Assembly (NCBI RefSeq): GCF_013407925.2
Contig: NZ_CP060201.1
Location: forward strand, 3,472,001 to 3,536,000
Source of the DNA: Pseudomonas protegens
Lineage (GTDB): Bacteria > Pseudomonadota > Gammaproteobacteria > Pseudomonadales > Pseudomonadaceae
Direction of reading: 5' to 3'
Length of the DNA: 64,000 nt
The notes below the pieces were generated by a model that worked only from the letters and a program-made list of their open reading frames with translations, ran no database searches and was not told the origin of the DNA. This document shows positions 1 through 9,509 of this stretch, piece after piece; position 1 is the first letter of the stretch; every line of letters begins with the position of its first letter. The position numbers were made by a program, and so were the translations under genes.

Positions 1-538
1 TGAACGACTGCAATCCATCCGTAAACTGAAAGGTCTTTCCCAGCGTGAGCTCGCCAAGCGTGCGGGCGTCACCAACAGCACCATTTCAATGATCGAAAAG
101 AACAGCGTCAGTCCTTCGATCAGCTCGCTGCGAAAGGTGCTGGGTGGCATTCCCATGTCCATGGTCGAGTTCTTTTCCGAGGAAATCCTCCAGGAAACGC
201 CTTCTCAGATCGTCTACAAGGCTCATGAACTGATCGACATCTCCGATGGCGCGGTCACCATGAAGCTGGTGGGCCGCGCTCATCCGAGCCGCGCCATTGC
301 CTTCCTCAACGAGATCTATCCGCCGGGAGCCGACACGGGCGAAGAGATGCTCACCCATGACGGCGAAGAAACCGGGATTCTTCTCGAAGGCCGCCTGGAG
401 CTGGTGGTGGGGCTGGAAACCTTTGTCCTCGAAGCCGGTGACAGCTACTACTTTGAGAGTACGAAGCCGCATCGTTTCCGTAATCCGTTCGATGTTCCGG
501 CGCGACTAATCAGCGCAGCCACTCCGGCGAACTTCTAG
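1..538 (+). CDS. pauR: XRE-family regulator with cupin domain, PauR-like (5' partial)
   Basis: The gene is open at the left edge; reading from base 2 gives an N-terminal helix-turn-helix (LSQRELAKRAGVTNSTISMIE) followed by a C-terminal cupin barrel (about 75 residues with HDGEETGILLEGRLEL and the later GDSYYFESTKPHRF stretch). This HTH plus cupin layout is that of PuuR/PauR repressors, which sense polyamines and control their catabolism. In P. aeruginosa PauR lies directly upstream of cytochrome c5 cycB, exactly as here, which supports the symbol. Only the first few residues are missing. The stop is TAG at 536-538. The protein family assignment is firm; the polyamine role is inferred from synteny. 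Confidence 0.8.
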   Translation, partial: ERLQSIRKLKGLSQRELAKRAGVTNSTISMIEKNSVSPSISSLRKVLGGIPMSMVEFFSEEILQETPSQIVYKAHELIDISDGAVTMKLVGRAHPSRAIAFLNEIYPPGADTGEEMLTHDGEETGILLEGRLELVVGLETFVLEAGDSYYFESTKPHRFRNPFDVPARLISAATPANF

Positions 539-707
539 CTCAAGAGGCGTCCTGCAAGGCTTGCAGTGCAGCTCCAGCGACATTTTGCCGCGAATAAGAC
601 CCCTTCGACTTTGGGGTTGTTTCAGTGTGGCGGGCTAACCGTTATACTTTCGCCCGCCTGCGAAACCGTGGCCGCAGGCGTGACTAGCCACCATTGAGGG
701 TGTACGC

Positions 708-1136
708 GTGAACCTAATTATGAAAATGCTGGCCGCACCAGCAACCGTATTGGCCCTTTGGGCAGTCAGCGCTCAAGCTGCGACTAATGACGACATTGCC
801 AAGCGCCTTGAGCCTGTCGGCCAGGTCTGCGTCCAGGGGCAGGAATGCAAGGGTATGGAAGTGGCCACCGCTGCCGGCGGTGGTGGTGGCGCGAAGTCCC
901 CGGATGACGTGATTGCCAAGCACTGCAACGCTTGCCACGGCACTGGCCTGTTGGGCGCACCGAAAATCGGTGACACCGCGGCCTGGAAAGAGCGCGCCGA
1001 TCACCAGGGCGGCCTCGACGGCATCCTGGCCAAGGCCATCACCGGGATCAACGCCATGCCGCCTAAGGGCACCTGCGCCGACTGCACCGATGACGAGCTC
1101 AAAGGCGCGATCCAGAAGATGTCCGGTTTGAAATAA
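708..1136 (+). CDS. cycB: Cytochrome c5 family protein
   Basis: A 142-residue periplasmic monoheme cytochrome. It has a cleavable N-terminal signal (hydrophobic run ending ...WAVSAQA), a glycine-rich linker (GGGGGA), the heme motif CNACH in HCNACHGTGLLGAPKIGD, and a C-terminal region with the axial methionine candidate in NAMPPKGTC and a second C-x2-C (CADC) typical of the c5 group. The GTG at 708 is preferred over the ATG at 720 because GAGGG lies seven bases upstream of it. A TATACT box at 643-648 could be its -10 element, with a poor -35. The gene ends just before a strong intrinsic terminator, so it is probably a single transcription unit. Confidence 0.88.
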   Translation: MNLIMKMLAAPATVLALWAVSAQAATNDDIAKRLEPVGQVCVQGQECKGMEVATAAGGGGGAKSPDDVIAKHCNACHGTGLLGAPKIGDTAAWKERADHQGGLDGILAKAITGINAMPPKGTCADCTDDELKGAIQKMSGLK

Positions 1137-1152
1137 GCCGCCATCTGCAGCG

Positions 1153-1179
1153 AAAAAGCCGCTTAAGAGCGGCTTTTTT
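1153..1179 (+). terminator. Intrinsic terminator after cytochrome c5
   Basis: AAAAAGCCGCTTAAGAGCGGCTTTTTT: a GC-rich stem (AGCCGCT/AGCGGCT) with a short loop, flanked by A and T runs. It lies 17 bases after the cytochrome stop codon. Confidence 0.9.
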
Positions 1180-1272
1180 GTGGGCGCAATTCGCCTTGCG
1201 CACTGTTCAATGCAGCAAACTCCCGGCAAGCTCGGTCCAACCTCAATTCATGGACGGTCCCCGGAGGGTCAG

Positions 1273-3204
1273 ATGCTGCAATCCTGTTCTATCGAGCATG
1301 CGGTAGATGAAGTGCTTGCCCGTTTGCCGCAACACATTCATATGGGCATGCCCCTGGGTCTGGGCAAACCCAACCGTTTCGCCAACGCCCTGTACCGGCG
1401 CATTGCCCAGTTGCCGGAGCGCCAGCTGACCATCTACACCGCCTTGAGCCTGGGCCGTCCGGCCCTGGGCGACGGTTTGCAGAAGCGTTTTCTCGAGCCC
1501 TTTGTCGAGCGGGTATTCGGCGATTACCCGGAACTGGACTTTCTCGCCGATCTGCATCGCGACAGCCTGCCGGCGAACATTCGTGTCCAGCAGTTCTTCA
1601 TGCAGCCCGGCAGCCTGTTGCACAGCGACCTGGCGCAGCAGGACTACGTCAGTAGCAACTACAGCCACGCCGCCCGGGACATCAACGCCGCCGGCCTGAA
1701 CCTGGTGGCGCAACTGCTGGCCCGCGACCCGCACCACCCCGAACGCCTGAGCCTGAGCTGTAACCCGGACATCACCCTCGACCTGCTGCCGATGATCGCC
1801 AAGCGCCGTGCGGCGGGGGAGACCATCCTGATCCTCGGCCAGGTCCACAGCGACCTGCCGTACATGCCGGGGGACAGCGAAATCGACGCCGCGGATCTGG
1901 ACCTGCTGATCGACGCCGAAGAACGCAGCACCCTGTTCTCCACGCCGAACATGCCGGTGGGCATTCAGGATCATTGCATCGGCCTGCATGCCAGCACCCT
2001 GGTGCGCGACGGCGGCACCTTGCAGATCGGCATCGGCTCCATGGGCGACGCGCTGACCGCAGCCTTGCTGGCGCGGCAGGCCGACAACCAAGGGTATCGC
2101 GCGCTGCTGGCGGATCTGCAGGTGGACCACTGGCAGGCGCTGATCGACCGCGAGGGCGGCGTCGAGCCCTTTGCCCAGGGGCTCTATGGTTGCAGCGAAA
2201 TGTTCGTCAACGGCCTGCTGGCCCTGGCGGATGCCGGGATTGTGCGGCGCAAGGTCTACCCGACGCTGGAGCTGCAACGGCAAGCCAATGCCGGCACCCT
2301 GGACCCGACGACAGCGTCTGGCGGGGTGTCGATCCACGGTGGATTCTTCCTTGGGCCGCGCAGTTTCTATCAGCGTCTGCGGGAGCTGCCCAAGCCCAAA
2401 CTGGCGGAGTTCAACATGACCGCCATCAGCTTCATCAACGAGCTGTATGGCCATGAAGAGCTCAAGCGCCTGCAACGCCGGGATGCGCGATTTATCAACA
2501 GCGCCTTCACCATGACCCTGATGGGCGCCGCCGTGTCCGATCAGTTGCAGGGCGGGAAGGTGCTCAGCGGTGTCGGCGGGCAGTACAACTTCGTTGCCCA
2601 GGGCCATGCTTTGGCGGATGCCCGCTCGGTGCTGATCCTGCGCAGCTGGCGCGAATCCGCGGGCGAGGTCAGTTCCAATATTGTCTGGGAGTACAGCCAT
2701 TGCACCATCCCGCGCCACCTGCGGGACATCGTGATCACCGAGTACGGCATTGCTGATCTGCGGGGTAAAACGGATGCGAAAGTGATCGAGGCGCTGCTCA
2801 ATATCAGCGATTCACGCTTTCAGCCGGGGTTGATTGAGCAGGCGCAGAAAGCCGGAAAGCTGCCGAAGGACTTTCGTCTGGATCCGCGTTTCACCGACAA
2901 CAGCCCACAGCGTTTACAGAGGATTCAGGCGCGTCACAGCCAGCTGTTTCCGGAGTATCCGCTGGGCAGCGACTTCAGCGCCGAGGAGCGTGATCTGCTG
3001 CGGGCGCTGAACTGGCTCAAGAGCAAGTTCAAGCTCAGCGAGATCCTTGAGCTGGGCAAGGCGGCACTCGATGCGCCGGAGCCTGAGGCATTTGCGGCGC
3101 ACCTTGAACGCATGGGGCTGGAGCAGCCCGATGGCCTGCGCGAGGAGCTGTACCAGCGATTCCTGCTGGCCGGGCTGCAGGCCACTTCGCCAACACTGTC
3201 GTAG
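1273..3204 (+). CDS. Acetyl-CoA hydrolase/transferase family protein
   Basis: Encodes about 643 residues, longer than typical 430-500-residue CoA transferases. The central and C-terminal part carries family hallmarks: the GGSV-like GGVSIHGGFFLGP stretch, an NSAFTMTLMGAAVSDQ block, the GVGGQYNFVAQGHAL block, and HLRDIVITEYGIADLRGKTD near the end, all typical of the acetyl-CoA hydrolase/transferase C-terminal domain. Substrate cannot be read from sequence. The ATG at 1273 follows GGAGGG at a good distance, so I prefer it to the upstream GTG at 1180, which would sit on the terminator. A REP pair begins at the stop codon. Confidence 0.82.
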   Translation: MLQSCSIEHAVDEVLARLPQHIHMGMPLGLGKPNRFANALYRRIAQLPERQLTIYTALSLGRPALGDGLQKRFLEPFVERVFGDYPELDFLADLHRDSLPANIRVQQFFMQPGSLLHSDLAQQDYVSSNYSHAARDINAAGLNLVAQLLARDPHHPERLSLSCNPDITLDLLPMIAKRRAAGETILILGQVHSDLPYMPGDSEIDAADLDLLIDAEERSTLFSTPNMPVGIQDHCIGLHASTLVRDGGTLQIGIGSMGDALTAALLARQADNQGYRALLADLQVDHWQALIDREGGVEPFAQGLYGCSEMFVNGLLALADAGIVRRKVYPTLELQRQANAGTLDPTTASGGVSIHGGFFLGPRSFYQRLRELPKPKLAEFNMTAISFINELYGHEELKRLQRRDARFINSAFTMTLMGAAVSDQLQGGKVLSGVGGQYNFVAQGHALADARSVLILRSWRESAGEVSSNIVWEYSHCTIPRHLRDIVITEYGIADLRGKTDAKVIEALLNISDSRFQPGLIEQAQKAGKLPKDFRLDPRFTDNSPQRLQRIQARHSQLFPEYPLGSDFSAEERDLLRALNWLKSKFKLSEILELGKAALDAPEPEAFAAHLERMGLEQPDGLREELYQRFLLAGLQATSPTLS

Positions 3205-3283
3205 GAGCCGGCTTGCCGGCGAATGGGCCATCAAGTCTTGCATTGCTCTGAAGGGCGCCTTCGCTGGCAAGTCAGCTCCTACA
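3201..3283. repeat. REPIN: inverted pair of REP sequences
   Basis: A forward copy GTAGGAGCCGGCTTGCCGGC starts at 3201 and a diverged inverse copy (TTCGCTGGCAAGTCAGCTCC, then TAC) ends near 3281. This is the common P. fluorescens-group REP family arranged as a head-to-head doublet. The first base pairs overlap the stop codon of the preceding gene. The same family recurs at 17191-17246, 20801-20825 and 58131-58215. Confidence 0.85.
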
Positions 3284-3317
3284 CAAGCCAGCTTCTACGC
3301 AGGGCTGGCGGGCGGGA

Positions 3318-3899
<582 letters not shown>

Positions 3900-3945
3900 T
3901 CAAATAGCGCCAGTTGCGCCAAAGGTCAGTTAAAAATAGTCGATT

Positions 3946-5955
3946 TTAGCGCTTTAACATCGCGCGTATATCCGCCAAAGCGCTATTGCCGCGAACGGCT
4001 TTGACTTCGGTCGGCGTGTCGTCGTTGCCTTCCCAGGCCAGATCGTCCGGGGGCAGTTCATCGAGGAAGCGGCTGGGCGCGCAGTCGATGATTTCACCGT
4101 ATTGCTTGCGCTTGGCGGCGAAGGTGAAGGCCAGGGTCTGGCGGGCGCGGGTAATGCCCACGTAGGCCAGGCGCCGTTCTTCCTCGATGGTGTCGGCTTC
4201 GATACTGGAGCGGTGCGGGAGGATTTCCTCTTCCATGCCCATGATGAACACGTAGGGAAATTCCAGGCCCTTGGACGCATGCAAGGTCATCATCTGGACG
4301 CCCTCGGCGCCTTCTTCCTCTTCCTGCTGACGTTCCAGCATGTCGCGCAGGACCAGCTTGCCGATGGCATCCTCGACGGTCATTTCGCCGTCTTCGTCTT
4401 TTTCCAGGGTGTTCTTCAAGGCCTCGATCAGGAACCAGACGTTACCCATCCGGTAGTCCGCGGCCTTGTCGCTGGAGCTGTTGGTGCGCAGCCAGTTCTC
4501 GTAGTCGATGTCCATGACCATGCTGCGCAGGGCGGAGATCGGGTCTTCGCCGGCGCATTGTTCACGGACCCGGTCCATGAAGCGCTTGAAGCGCGCCAGG
4601 CGATCGGTGAAGCGGCTGTCCAGGTGCTCGCCCAGGCCGATTTCATCGGTGGCGGCGTACATCGAGATCTTGCGTTCGGTGGCGTAGTTGCCGAGTTTTT
4701 CCAGGGTCGTGGAGCCGATTTCCCGGCGCGGCACGTTGATCACCCGGAGGAAGGCGTTGTCGTCGTCCGGGTTCACGATCAGGCGGAAGTAGGCCATCAG
4801 ATCCTTGACTTCCTGGCGTCCGAAGAAGCTGTTACCGCCGGACAGGCGATAGGGCACCTGGTGGTGCTGCAGCTTCAGTTCGATCAGCTTGGCCTGGTAG
4901 TTGCCCCGGTAAAGAATGGCGAAATCGCTGTAGGGCCGGTCGGTGCGCAGGTGCAGGCTGAGGATTTCCATGGCCACTCGCTCGGCCTCGGCCTCTTCGT
5001 TGCGGCAGCGGATCACGCGGATCTCGTCGCCGTGGCCCATCTCGCTCCACAGCTGCTTTTCGAACTCGTGAGGGTTGTTGGAGATCAGCACGTTGGCGCA
5101 GCGCAGGATGCGGCTGGTGGAGCGGTAGTTCTGCTCCAGCATCACCACTTTCAGGGACGGGTAGTCGTCCTTGAGCAGCATCAGGTTTTCCGGGCGCGCG
5201 CCGCGCCAGGCGTAGATCGACTGGTCGTCGTCGCCCACCACGGTGAACTGGTTGCGCTTGCCGATGAGCATTTTCACCAGCAGGTACTGGCTGGCGTTGG
5301 TGTCCTGGTATTCGTCCACCAGCAGGTAGCGGACCTTGTTCTGCCATTTTTCCAGGATGTCGGCGTGTTCTTCGAACAGCTTCACCGGCAGCAGGATCAG
5401 GTCGTCGAAGTCCACCGCGTTGAACGCCTTGAGCGTGCGCTGGTAGTGGGTGTAGACGATGGCTGCGGTCTGTTCCTTGGGGTTGCGCGCGTTTTCCAGG
5501 GCTTGGGCCGGCAGGATCAGGTCGTTCTTCCACGAGCCGATCATGTTCTTGATCTCGTCGACGCCGTCGTCCCCGGAATACTCCTTTTGCATGATGTCGG
5601 TCATCAGCGCCTTGACGTCGGCTTCGTCGAAGATCGAGAAGCCCGGCTTGTAGCCCAGCCGCGCATGCTCCTTGCGGATGATGTTCAGGCCCAGGTTGTG
5701 GAAGGTCGACACGGTCAGGCCGCGGCCTTCGCCGGCGCGCAGCAGGGTGCCGACCCGTTCCTTCATTTCTCGCGCGGCCTTGTTGGTAAAGGTCATGGCG
5801 ACAATGTATTGGGCGCGGATACCGCAGTTCTGGATCAGGTGCGCGATCTTGCGGGTGATCACGCTGGTCTTGCCGGAGCCTGCACCGGCGAGCACCAAAA
5901 GAGGGCCGCCGACATAGTTCACGGCTTCTTGCTGCCGGGGATTGAGTCGGGACAT
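3946..5955 (-). CDS. rep: ATP-dependent DNA helicase Rep
   Basis: A 669-residue superfamily 1A (UvrD/Rep) 3'-5' helicase that helps replication forks pass protein roadblocks. Visible motifs: Walker A LAGAGSGKT (about 22-30), motif II DEYQDTN, motif III VGDDDQSIYAWRGA, motif IV LEQNYRS, motif V MTLHASKGLEF and motif VI YVGITRARQTL. Length matches E. coli Rep (673). The N-terminus MSRLNPRQQEAV is the canonical start of the family, so 5955 is well supported. It is transcribed away from the GGDEF/EAL gene with a 267-bp gap between them that includes the Fur-like box at 6139. Confidence 0.96.
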   Translation of the reverse strand: MSRLNPRQQEAVNYVGGPLLVLAGAGSGKTSVITRKIAHLIQNCGIRAQYIVAMTFTNKAAREMKERVGTLLRAGEGRGLTVSTFHNLGLNIIRKEHARLGYKPGFSIFDEADVKALMTDIMQKEYSGDDGVDEIKNMIGSWKNDLILPAQALENARNPKEQTAAIVYTHYQRTLKAFNAVDFDDLILLPVKLFEEHADILEKWQNKVRYLLVDEYQDTNASQYLLVKMLIGKRNQFTVVGDDDQSIYAWRGARPENLMLLKDDYPSLKVVMLEQNYRSTSRILRCANVLISNNPHEFEKQLWSEMGHGDEIRVIRCRNEEAEAERVAMEILSLHLRTDRPYSDFAILYRGNYQAKLIELKLQHHQVPYRLSGGNSFFGRQEVKDLMAYFRLIVNPDDDNAFLRVINVPRREIGSTTLEKLGNYATERKISMYAATDEIGLGEHLDSRFTDRLARFKRFMDRVREQCAGEDPISALRSMVMDIDYENWLRTNSSSDKAADYRMGNVWFLIEALKNTLEKDEDGEMTVEDAIGKLVLRDMLERQQEEEEGAEGVQMMTLHASKGLEFPYVFIMGMEEEILPHRSSIEADTIEEERRLAYVGITRARQTLAFTFAAKRKQYGEIIDCAPSRFLDELPPDDLAWEGNDDTPTEVKAVRGNSALADIRAMLKR

Positions 5956-6138
5956 GACGGTAGAAGGAGGTCGGTTGCGAAAAGGGCGGGCATTTTAACA
6001 GGCTGGACGGATTCTGCTGCTGTCTCCGACTTGTGACGTACAACGCGATCTAAATTTGCCGGTTTTGATACTTTCCCTCAGGATGCTTGCCGAATATGCG
6101 CCTAATGTTCGAGTTAGAGCGGTACAAGAAATTGCGTA

Positions 6139-6153
6139 TGATAATCAATATCA
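6139..6153. promoter_or_regulatory. Candidate Fur box
   Basis: TGATAATCAATATCA matches the 7-1-7 Fur consensus TGATAATnATTATCA at 13 of the 14 specified bases. An AT-rich extension (ATTGTTATTGC) follows. It is 70 bp upstream of the GGDEF/EAL start and 184 bp from the divergent rep start, so the rightward gene is the likelier target. Not tested; based on the motif alone. Confidence 0.55.
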
Positions 6154-6222
6154 ATTGTTATTGCTTATTCGTGCCCCATAATGCCCGCCGCCAACTTATT
6201 TTGCAGAGTCTAGGGAGCTAGC

Positions 6223-7896
6223 TTGTCTAAGCCTGTCGAACCCTTGCGTTTGCTGCTACTGGCTGAAGAGCCAGTATGGACAGCGTTGTTGCGCGAGTGT
6301 GTCGCTCCGTTGGGAGACTCGGTGGTATTGATCAGCGCTCCCAGCTGGGAGTCGGTCAGCCGTTTGTTTGAAGACGACCGCAATGCGGTCCTGTTGACCC
6401 CTGCGCAACTGCAGCCCGGCCCCGGGCGTTGCAGCCTGCCCACCATTCTGTTGCTGGACCAGGAGCCCGAAGTGGCCCCGGTGGGCGTCAGCGACTGGCT
6501 GGTGGGTTCCTGCCTGAGCACCGATGCCTTGCGCCGCTGCCTGCGCCACGTGCGCGAACGCGGTGTGCTGGAAACGACCCTGCAGCGCCTGGCCGAGCAG
6601 GACCCCCTGACCGGCATCGCCAACCGCCAGGGCTTCCAGACCCTGCTGGCTGCGCGTCTGGCGGAAAACGACGGTCGCGGCCTGGCCCTGGGGCATCTGG
6701 ACCTGGACAACTTCCGCCACGCCAATGACGCCCTCGGTCATCAGGCCGGCGACCGGCTGATCCTGCAGGTGGTCTCGCGGCTCAAGAGCCAATTGGAGGC
6801 CGGAGATCAACTGGCCCGCCTGGGCAGCGACGAATTCGCCTTGCTCATCGACACCCGCCGCGCACCGCAGCGCGCCGAGTGGATGGCCGAGCGCATCATC
6901 GAAGCCATGGCCGAACCCTACTGGGTCGACGGCGAAAGCCTGTTGATCGGCTGCAGCCTGGGGATTGCCCATGCCCGGGCCAATGCCGGCGCCGACCCCT
7001 TGATGTGGCATGCGCACATCGCCATGCAACAGGCCAAGAGCACCCAGGGCTGCACCTTTCATATCTTCAACGAGCGGATCAACCGCAATGCCCGCAGCCT
7101 CGCCGACCTGGAAAGCGAACTGCGCCGGGCCTTGCGCCGTGACGAGCTGGAGCTGCACTACCAGCCGCGGCTGAACCTGCACGACGGCAAGATCGTCGGC
7201 CTCGAGGCCCTGGTGCGCTGGCGCCACGGCGAGCGCGGCTTGCTGCCCCCCAGCGAGTTCGTGCCTCTGGCCGAGCAGAGCGGGCTGATCGTGCCCCTGG
7301 GTTACTGGGTGATTTCCCGCGCGCTGCGGGACATGCAGGCGCTGCGCGAGCGCGGGCTGCCGCCGCTGCACATGGCGGTCAACCTGTCGTTCCGCCAGTT
7401 CCAGGACAGTCAGTTGCTCTCGACCCTGAGCCGGCTGATTGCCGAACGCGGCGTCGAGGCGCAGTGGCTGGAGTTCGAACTGACGGAAACCGCCGTGATG
7501 CGCCGCAGCGACCTGGTGAAGCAGACCATGGATGCCCTCGGGCGCCTGGGGGTGCGTTTTTCCCTGGACGACTTCGGCACCGGTTTCTCTTCCTTTGTCC
7601 ACCTCAACAGCCTGCCGATCACCCTGCTCAAGGTCGACCGGAGCTTTGTCGGCGGCATGGAGCAGCGAGAAGAGAACCGCAAGCTGGTGCACGCGATGAT
7701 CAACCTGGCCCACAACCTCAACCTGGACGTGGTCGCCGAAGGCGTGGAAACCGCGGAGCAACTGGCGCTGCTGCGGGGCTTTGGCTGCGACCAGGTCCAG
7801 GGCTACCTGATCAGCAAGCCGTTGCCCCTGGCGCAACTGATGGAGTACCTGACCTTCGGTAGCAGCCAGCAGTCGCTGCAGGAAGGCTTGCTGTAA
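6223..7896 (+). CDS. GGDEF/EAL protein, probable cyclic-di-GMP phosphodiesterase (ProE-like)
   Basis: A 557-residue soluble protein. Residues 1-115 resemble a degenerate receiver-like module without a clear phospho-acceptor. The GGDEF domain has GSDEF at 201-205 in place of GGDEF, and no RxxD inhibitory site upstream. The EAL domain is intact: EAL at 328-330, LDDFGTGFSS near 448 and DVVAEGVET with the downstream Q. This suggests phosphodiesterase output with a weak or regulatory GGDEF. Its position after rep and length match P. aeruginosa PA5295 (ProE), a phosphodiesterase that affects exopolysaccharide. The start is TTG at 6223 after AGGGAG. A Fur-like box lies 70 bp upstream. Confidence 0.85.
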   Translation: MSKPVEPLRLLLLAEEPVWTALLRECVAPLGDSVVLISAPSWESVSRLFEDDRNAVLLTPAQLQPGPGRCSLPTILLLDQEPEVAPVGVSDWLVGSCLSTDALRRCLRHVRERGVLETTLQRLAEQDPLTGIANRQGFQTLLAARLAENDGRGLALGHLDLDNFRHANDALGHQAGDRLILQVVSRLKSQLEAGDQLARLGSDEFALLIDTRRAPQRAEWMAERIIEAMAEPYWVDGESLLIGCSLGIAHARANAGADPLMWHAHIAMQQAKSTQGCTFHIFNERINRNARSLADLESELRRALRRDELELHYQPRLNLHDGKIVGLEALVRWRHGERGLLPPSEFVPLAEQSGLIVPLGYWVISRALRDMQALRERGLPPLHMAVNLSFRQFQDSQLLSTLSRLIAERGVEAQWLEFELTETAVMRRSDLVKQTMDALGRLGVRFSLDDFGTGFSSFVHLNSLPITLLKVDRSFVGGMEQREENRKLVHAMINLAHNLNLDVVAEGVETAEQLALLRGFGCDQVQGYLISKPLPLAQLMEYLTFGSSQQSLQEGLL

Positions 7897-7949
7897 GCGA
7901 CTGCTAGCGGTGCTGTTCCGCCGCCATGGGCGGCGGGATCAGCTCCCCG

Positions 7950-9356
7950 TCAATCGGCGCCGCTGGCTTGAACGTTCATCGCCGCTGCCACGGGCTCGCG
8001 CTTGATCATGCGACGCATCCGCCACTCGAACGCCAGGGTCAGGCTGATGGCCGCGCAGGCCAGGCCCAGGGCCAGTCCCCACCACACGCCGGTCGGTCCC
8101 CAGCCCAGGGTAAAGGCCATCAGCCAGGCCGCAGGCGCGCCGATCAGCCAATAGCAGCCCAGGCCCACCAGGAAGGTGGTCTTGGCATCCTTGAGGCCGC
8201 GGATCGCGCCCATGGCGATGGTCTGGGTGCCATCGAACAGCTCGAACCAGGCCGCCACCGCCAACAAGCTCACCGCCAGTTGAATCACCTCGGCGAAGGC
8301 CGGGTCGTTGTGATCGAGGAACAGCCCGATCAGCTGGTTGGGCAGCAGCCAGAAAATCATCGCGAACCCCAGCATCGCCACCGCGCCGAAGGCGATGCCG
8401 ACCCGTCCGGCCAGCCTTGCATCCAGCAGTTGTCCGGCACCGTAGTGCTGGCCGATGCGCATGGTGATGGCGTAGGAGATGCCCGCCGGCACCATGAACG
8501 CCACCGAGACGATCTGCAGGGCGATCTGGTGCGCCGCCAACTGGGTGCTGCCCATGGTGCCCATGCACAGCGCGGCGAAGGCGAACAACCCGACTTCCAC
8601 CGCATAGGTGCCGCCGATGGGCAGGCCCAGGCGCCACAGTTCCCGCAGATAGTGGGTGTTCAGCCGGGCCAGGCCCTGGCGCAACGGGTACGCGGCGTAG
8701 GCTGGATGGCGCTTGATGTGCCAGGCCAGGGCCAGGGCCATGCAGTTGGCGACGATGGCGGTCACCAGGCCGATGCCCATCAGGCCGAGTTTCGGCAGGC
8801 CGAACATGCCGGTGATCAATGCATAGTTGAGCAGGAAGTTGGCCACCGTCCCCGCCAGGCTGATGACCATCACCGGCGTCGCCCGGCCGATGGCGCTGGT
8901 AAAGCCGCGCAGGGCCATGAAGCTCAGGTAGCCGGGCAGGGCGAATGGCAGGATCAGCAGGAACTGGCCGGCCGCCTCGACGTTGCTGGGGGTCTGGCCG
9001 AACAGCAACAACAGCGGTTTGAGGTTCCACAGCAGCAGGCCGGCGACCAGGGCCATGATCCAGGCCAGCCACAGCCCGGCCTGGGTCAGACGCGCAGCAC
9101 CTTCGATGTCGCCGGCGCCCTGACGAATCGCCACCAGGGTGCCTACCGCGGCAATCACGCCGATGCAGAAAATCGAGACGAAGGAATAGCTGGCCGCTCC
9201 CAGGCCACCGCCAGCCAGGGCTTGCGGGCTGAGGCGGGCCATCATCAGGGTGTCGGTGAGGACCATCAGCATGTGTGCCAGCTGGGAGGCGATCAGCGGC
9301 CCCGCTAGCCGCAGGATGGCCCAGAGTTCGGTGCGTGCTGGATGCTGCATGGTCAT
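7950..9356 (-). CDS. MATE family multidrug efflux protein (NorM-like)
   Basis: A 468-residue integral membrane protein with about twelve hydrophobic segments in two homologous halves. It starts MTMQHPARTELWAILRLAGPLIASQLAHMLMVLTDTLM, the first MatE repeat, and the second repeat begins near LWRLGLPIGGTYAVEVGLF. MATE proteins export cationic drugs in exchange for sodium or protons across the inner membrane. The ATG at 9356 and the ATG at 9350 are both possible; homology is clear only from the second. It diverges from the LysR gene at 9510, which may control it. Synteny places it with PA5294 of P. aeruginosa. Confidence 0.9.
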   Translation of the reverse strand: MTMQHPARTELWAILRLAGPLIASQLAHMLMVLTDTLMMARLSPQALAGGGLGAASYSFVSIFCIGVIAAVGTLVAIRQGAGDIEGAARLTQAGLWLAWIMALVAGLLLWNLKPLLLLFGQTPSNVEAAGQFLLILPFALPGYLSFMALRGFTSAIGRATPVMVISLAGTVANFLLNYALITGMFGLPKLGLMGIGLVTAIVANCMALALAWHIKRHPAYAAYPLRQGLARLNTHYLRELWRLGLPIGGTYAVEVGLFAFAALCMGTMGSTQLAAHQIALQIVSVAFMVPAGISYAITMRIGQHYGAGQLLDARLAGRVGIAFGAVAMLGFAMIFWLLPNQLIGLFLDHNDPAFAEVIQLAVSLLAVAAWFELFDGTQTIAMGAIRGLKDAKTTFLVGLGCYWLIGAPAAWLMAFTLGWGPTGVWWGLALGLACAAISLTLAFEWRMRRMIKREPVAAAMNVQASGAD

Positions 9357-9509
9357 CAGGCTCGATTCTTCAAAAGTCGGTAAGAGCGCTGATTCTCGGC
9401 GCTCGCAGCGCATAGCACAAAAGGATAAAAATACTCGCTGGCATGATAAAAACTCATGCGAAGCCCTTTCCTGCCCGCGTGGCGCCCTGGTGTTGTCCGG
9501 AGTCCATCC

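Noticed and set aside
599..620. Possible terminator after the PauR-like gene (ACCCC...GGGGT)
   Set aside because: Short stem, loop of nine bases and a poor T run; too weak to list as a feature.
4102..6036. A 644-codon open frame on the plus strand through rep
   Set aside because: Codon-complement shadow of the rep helicase on the opposite strand; composition is rich in V/Q/G/H/A with no domain.
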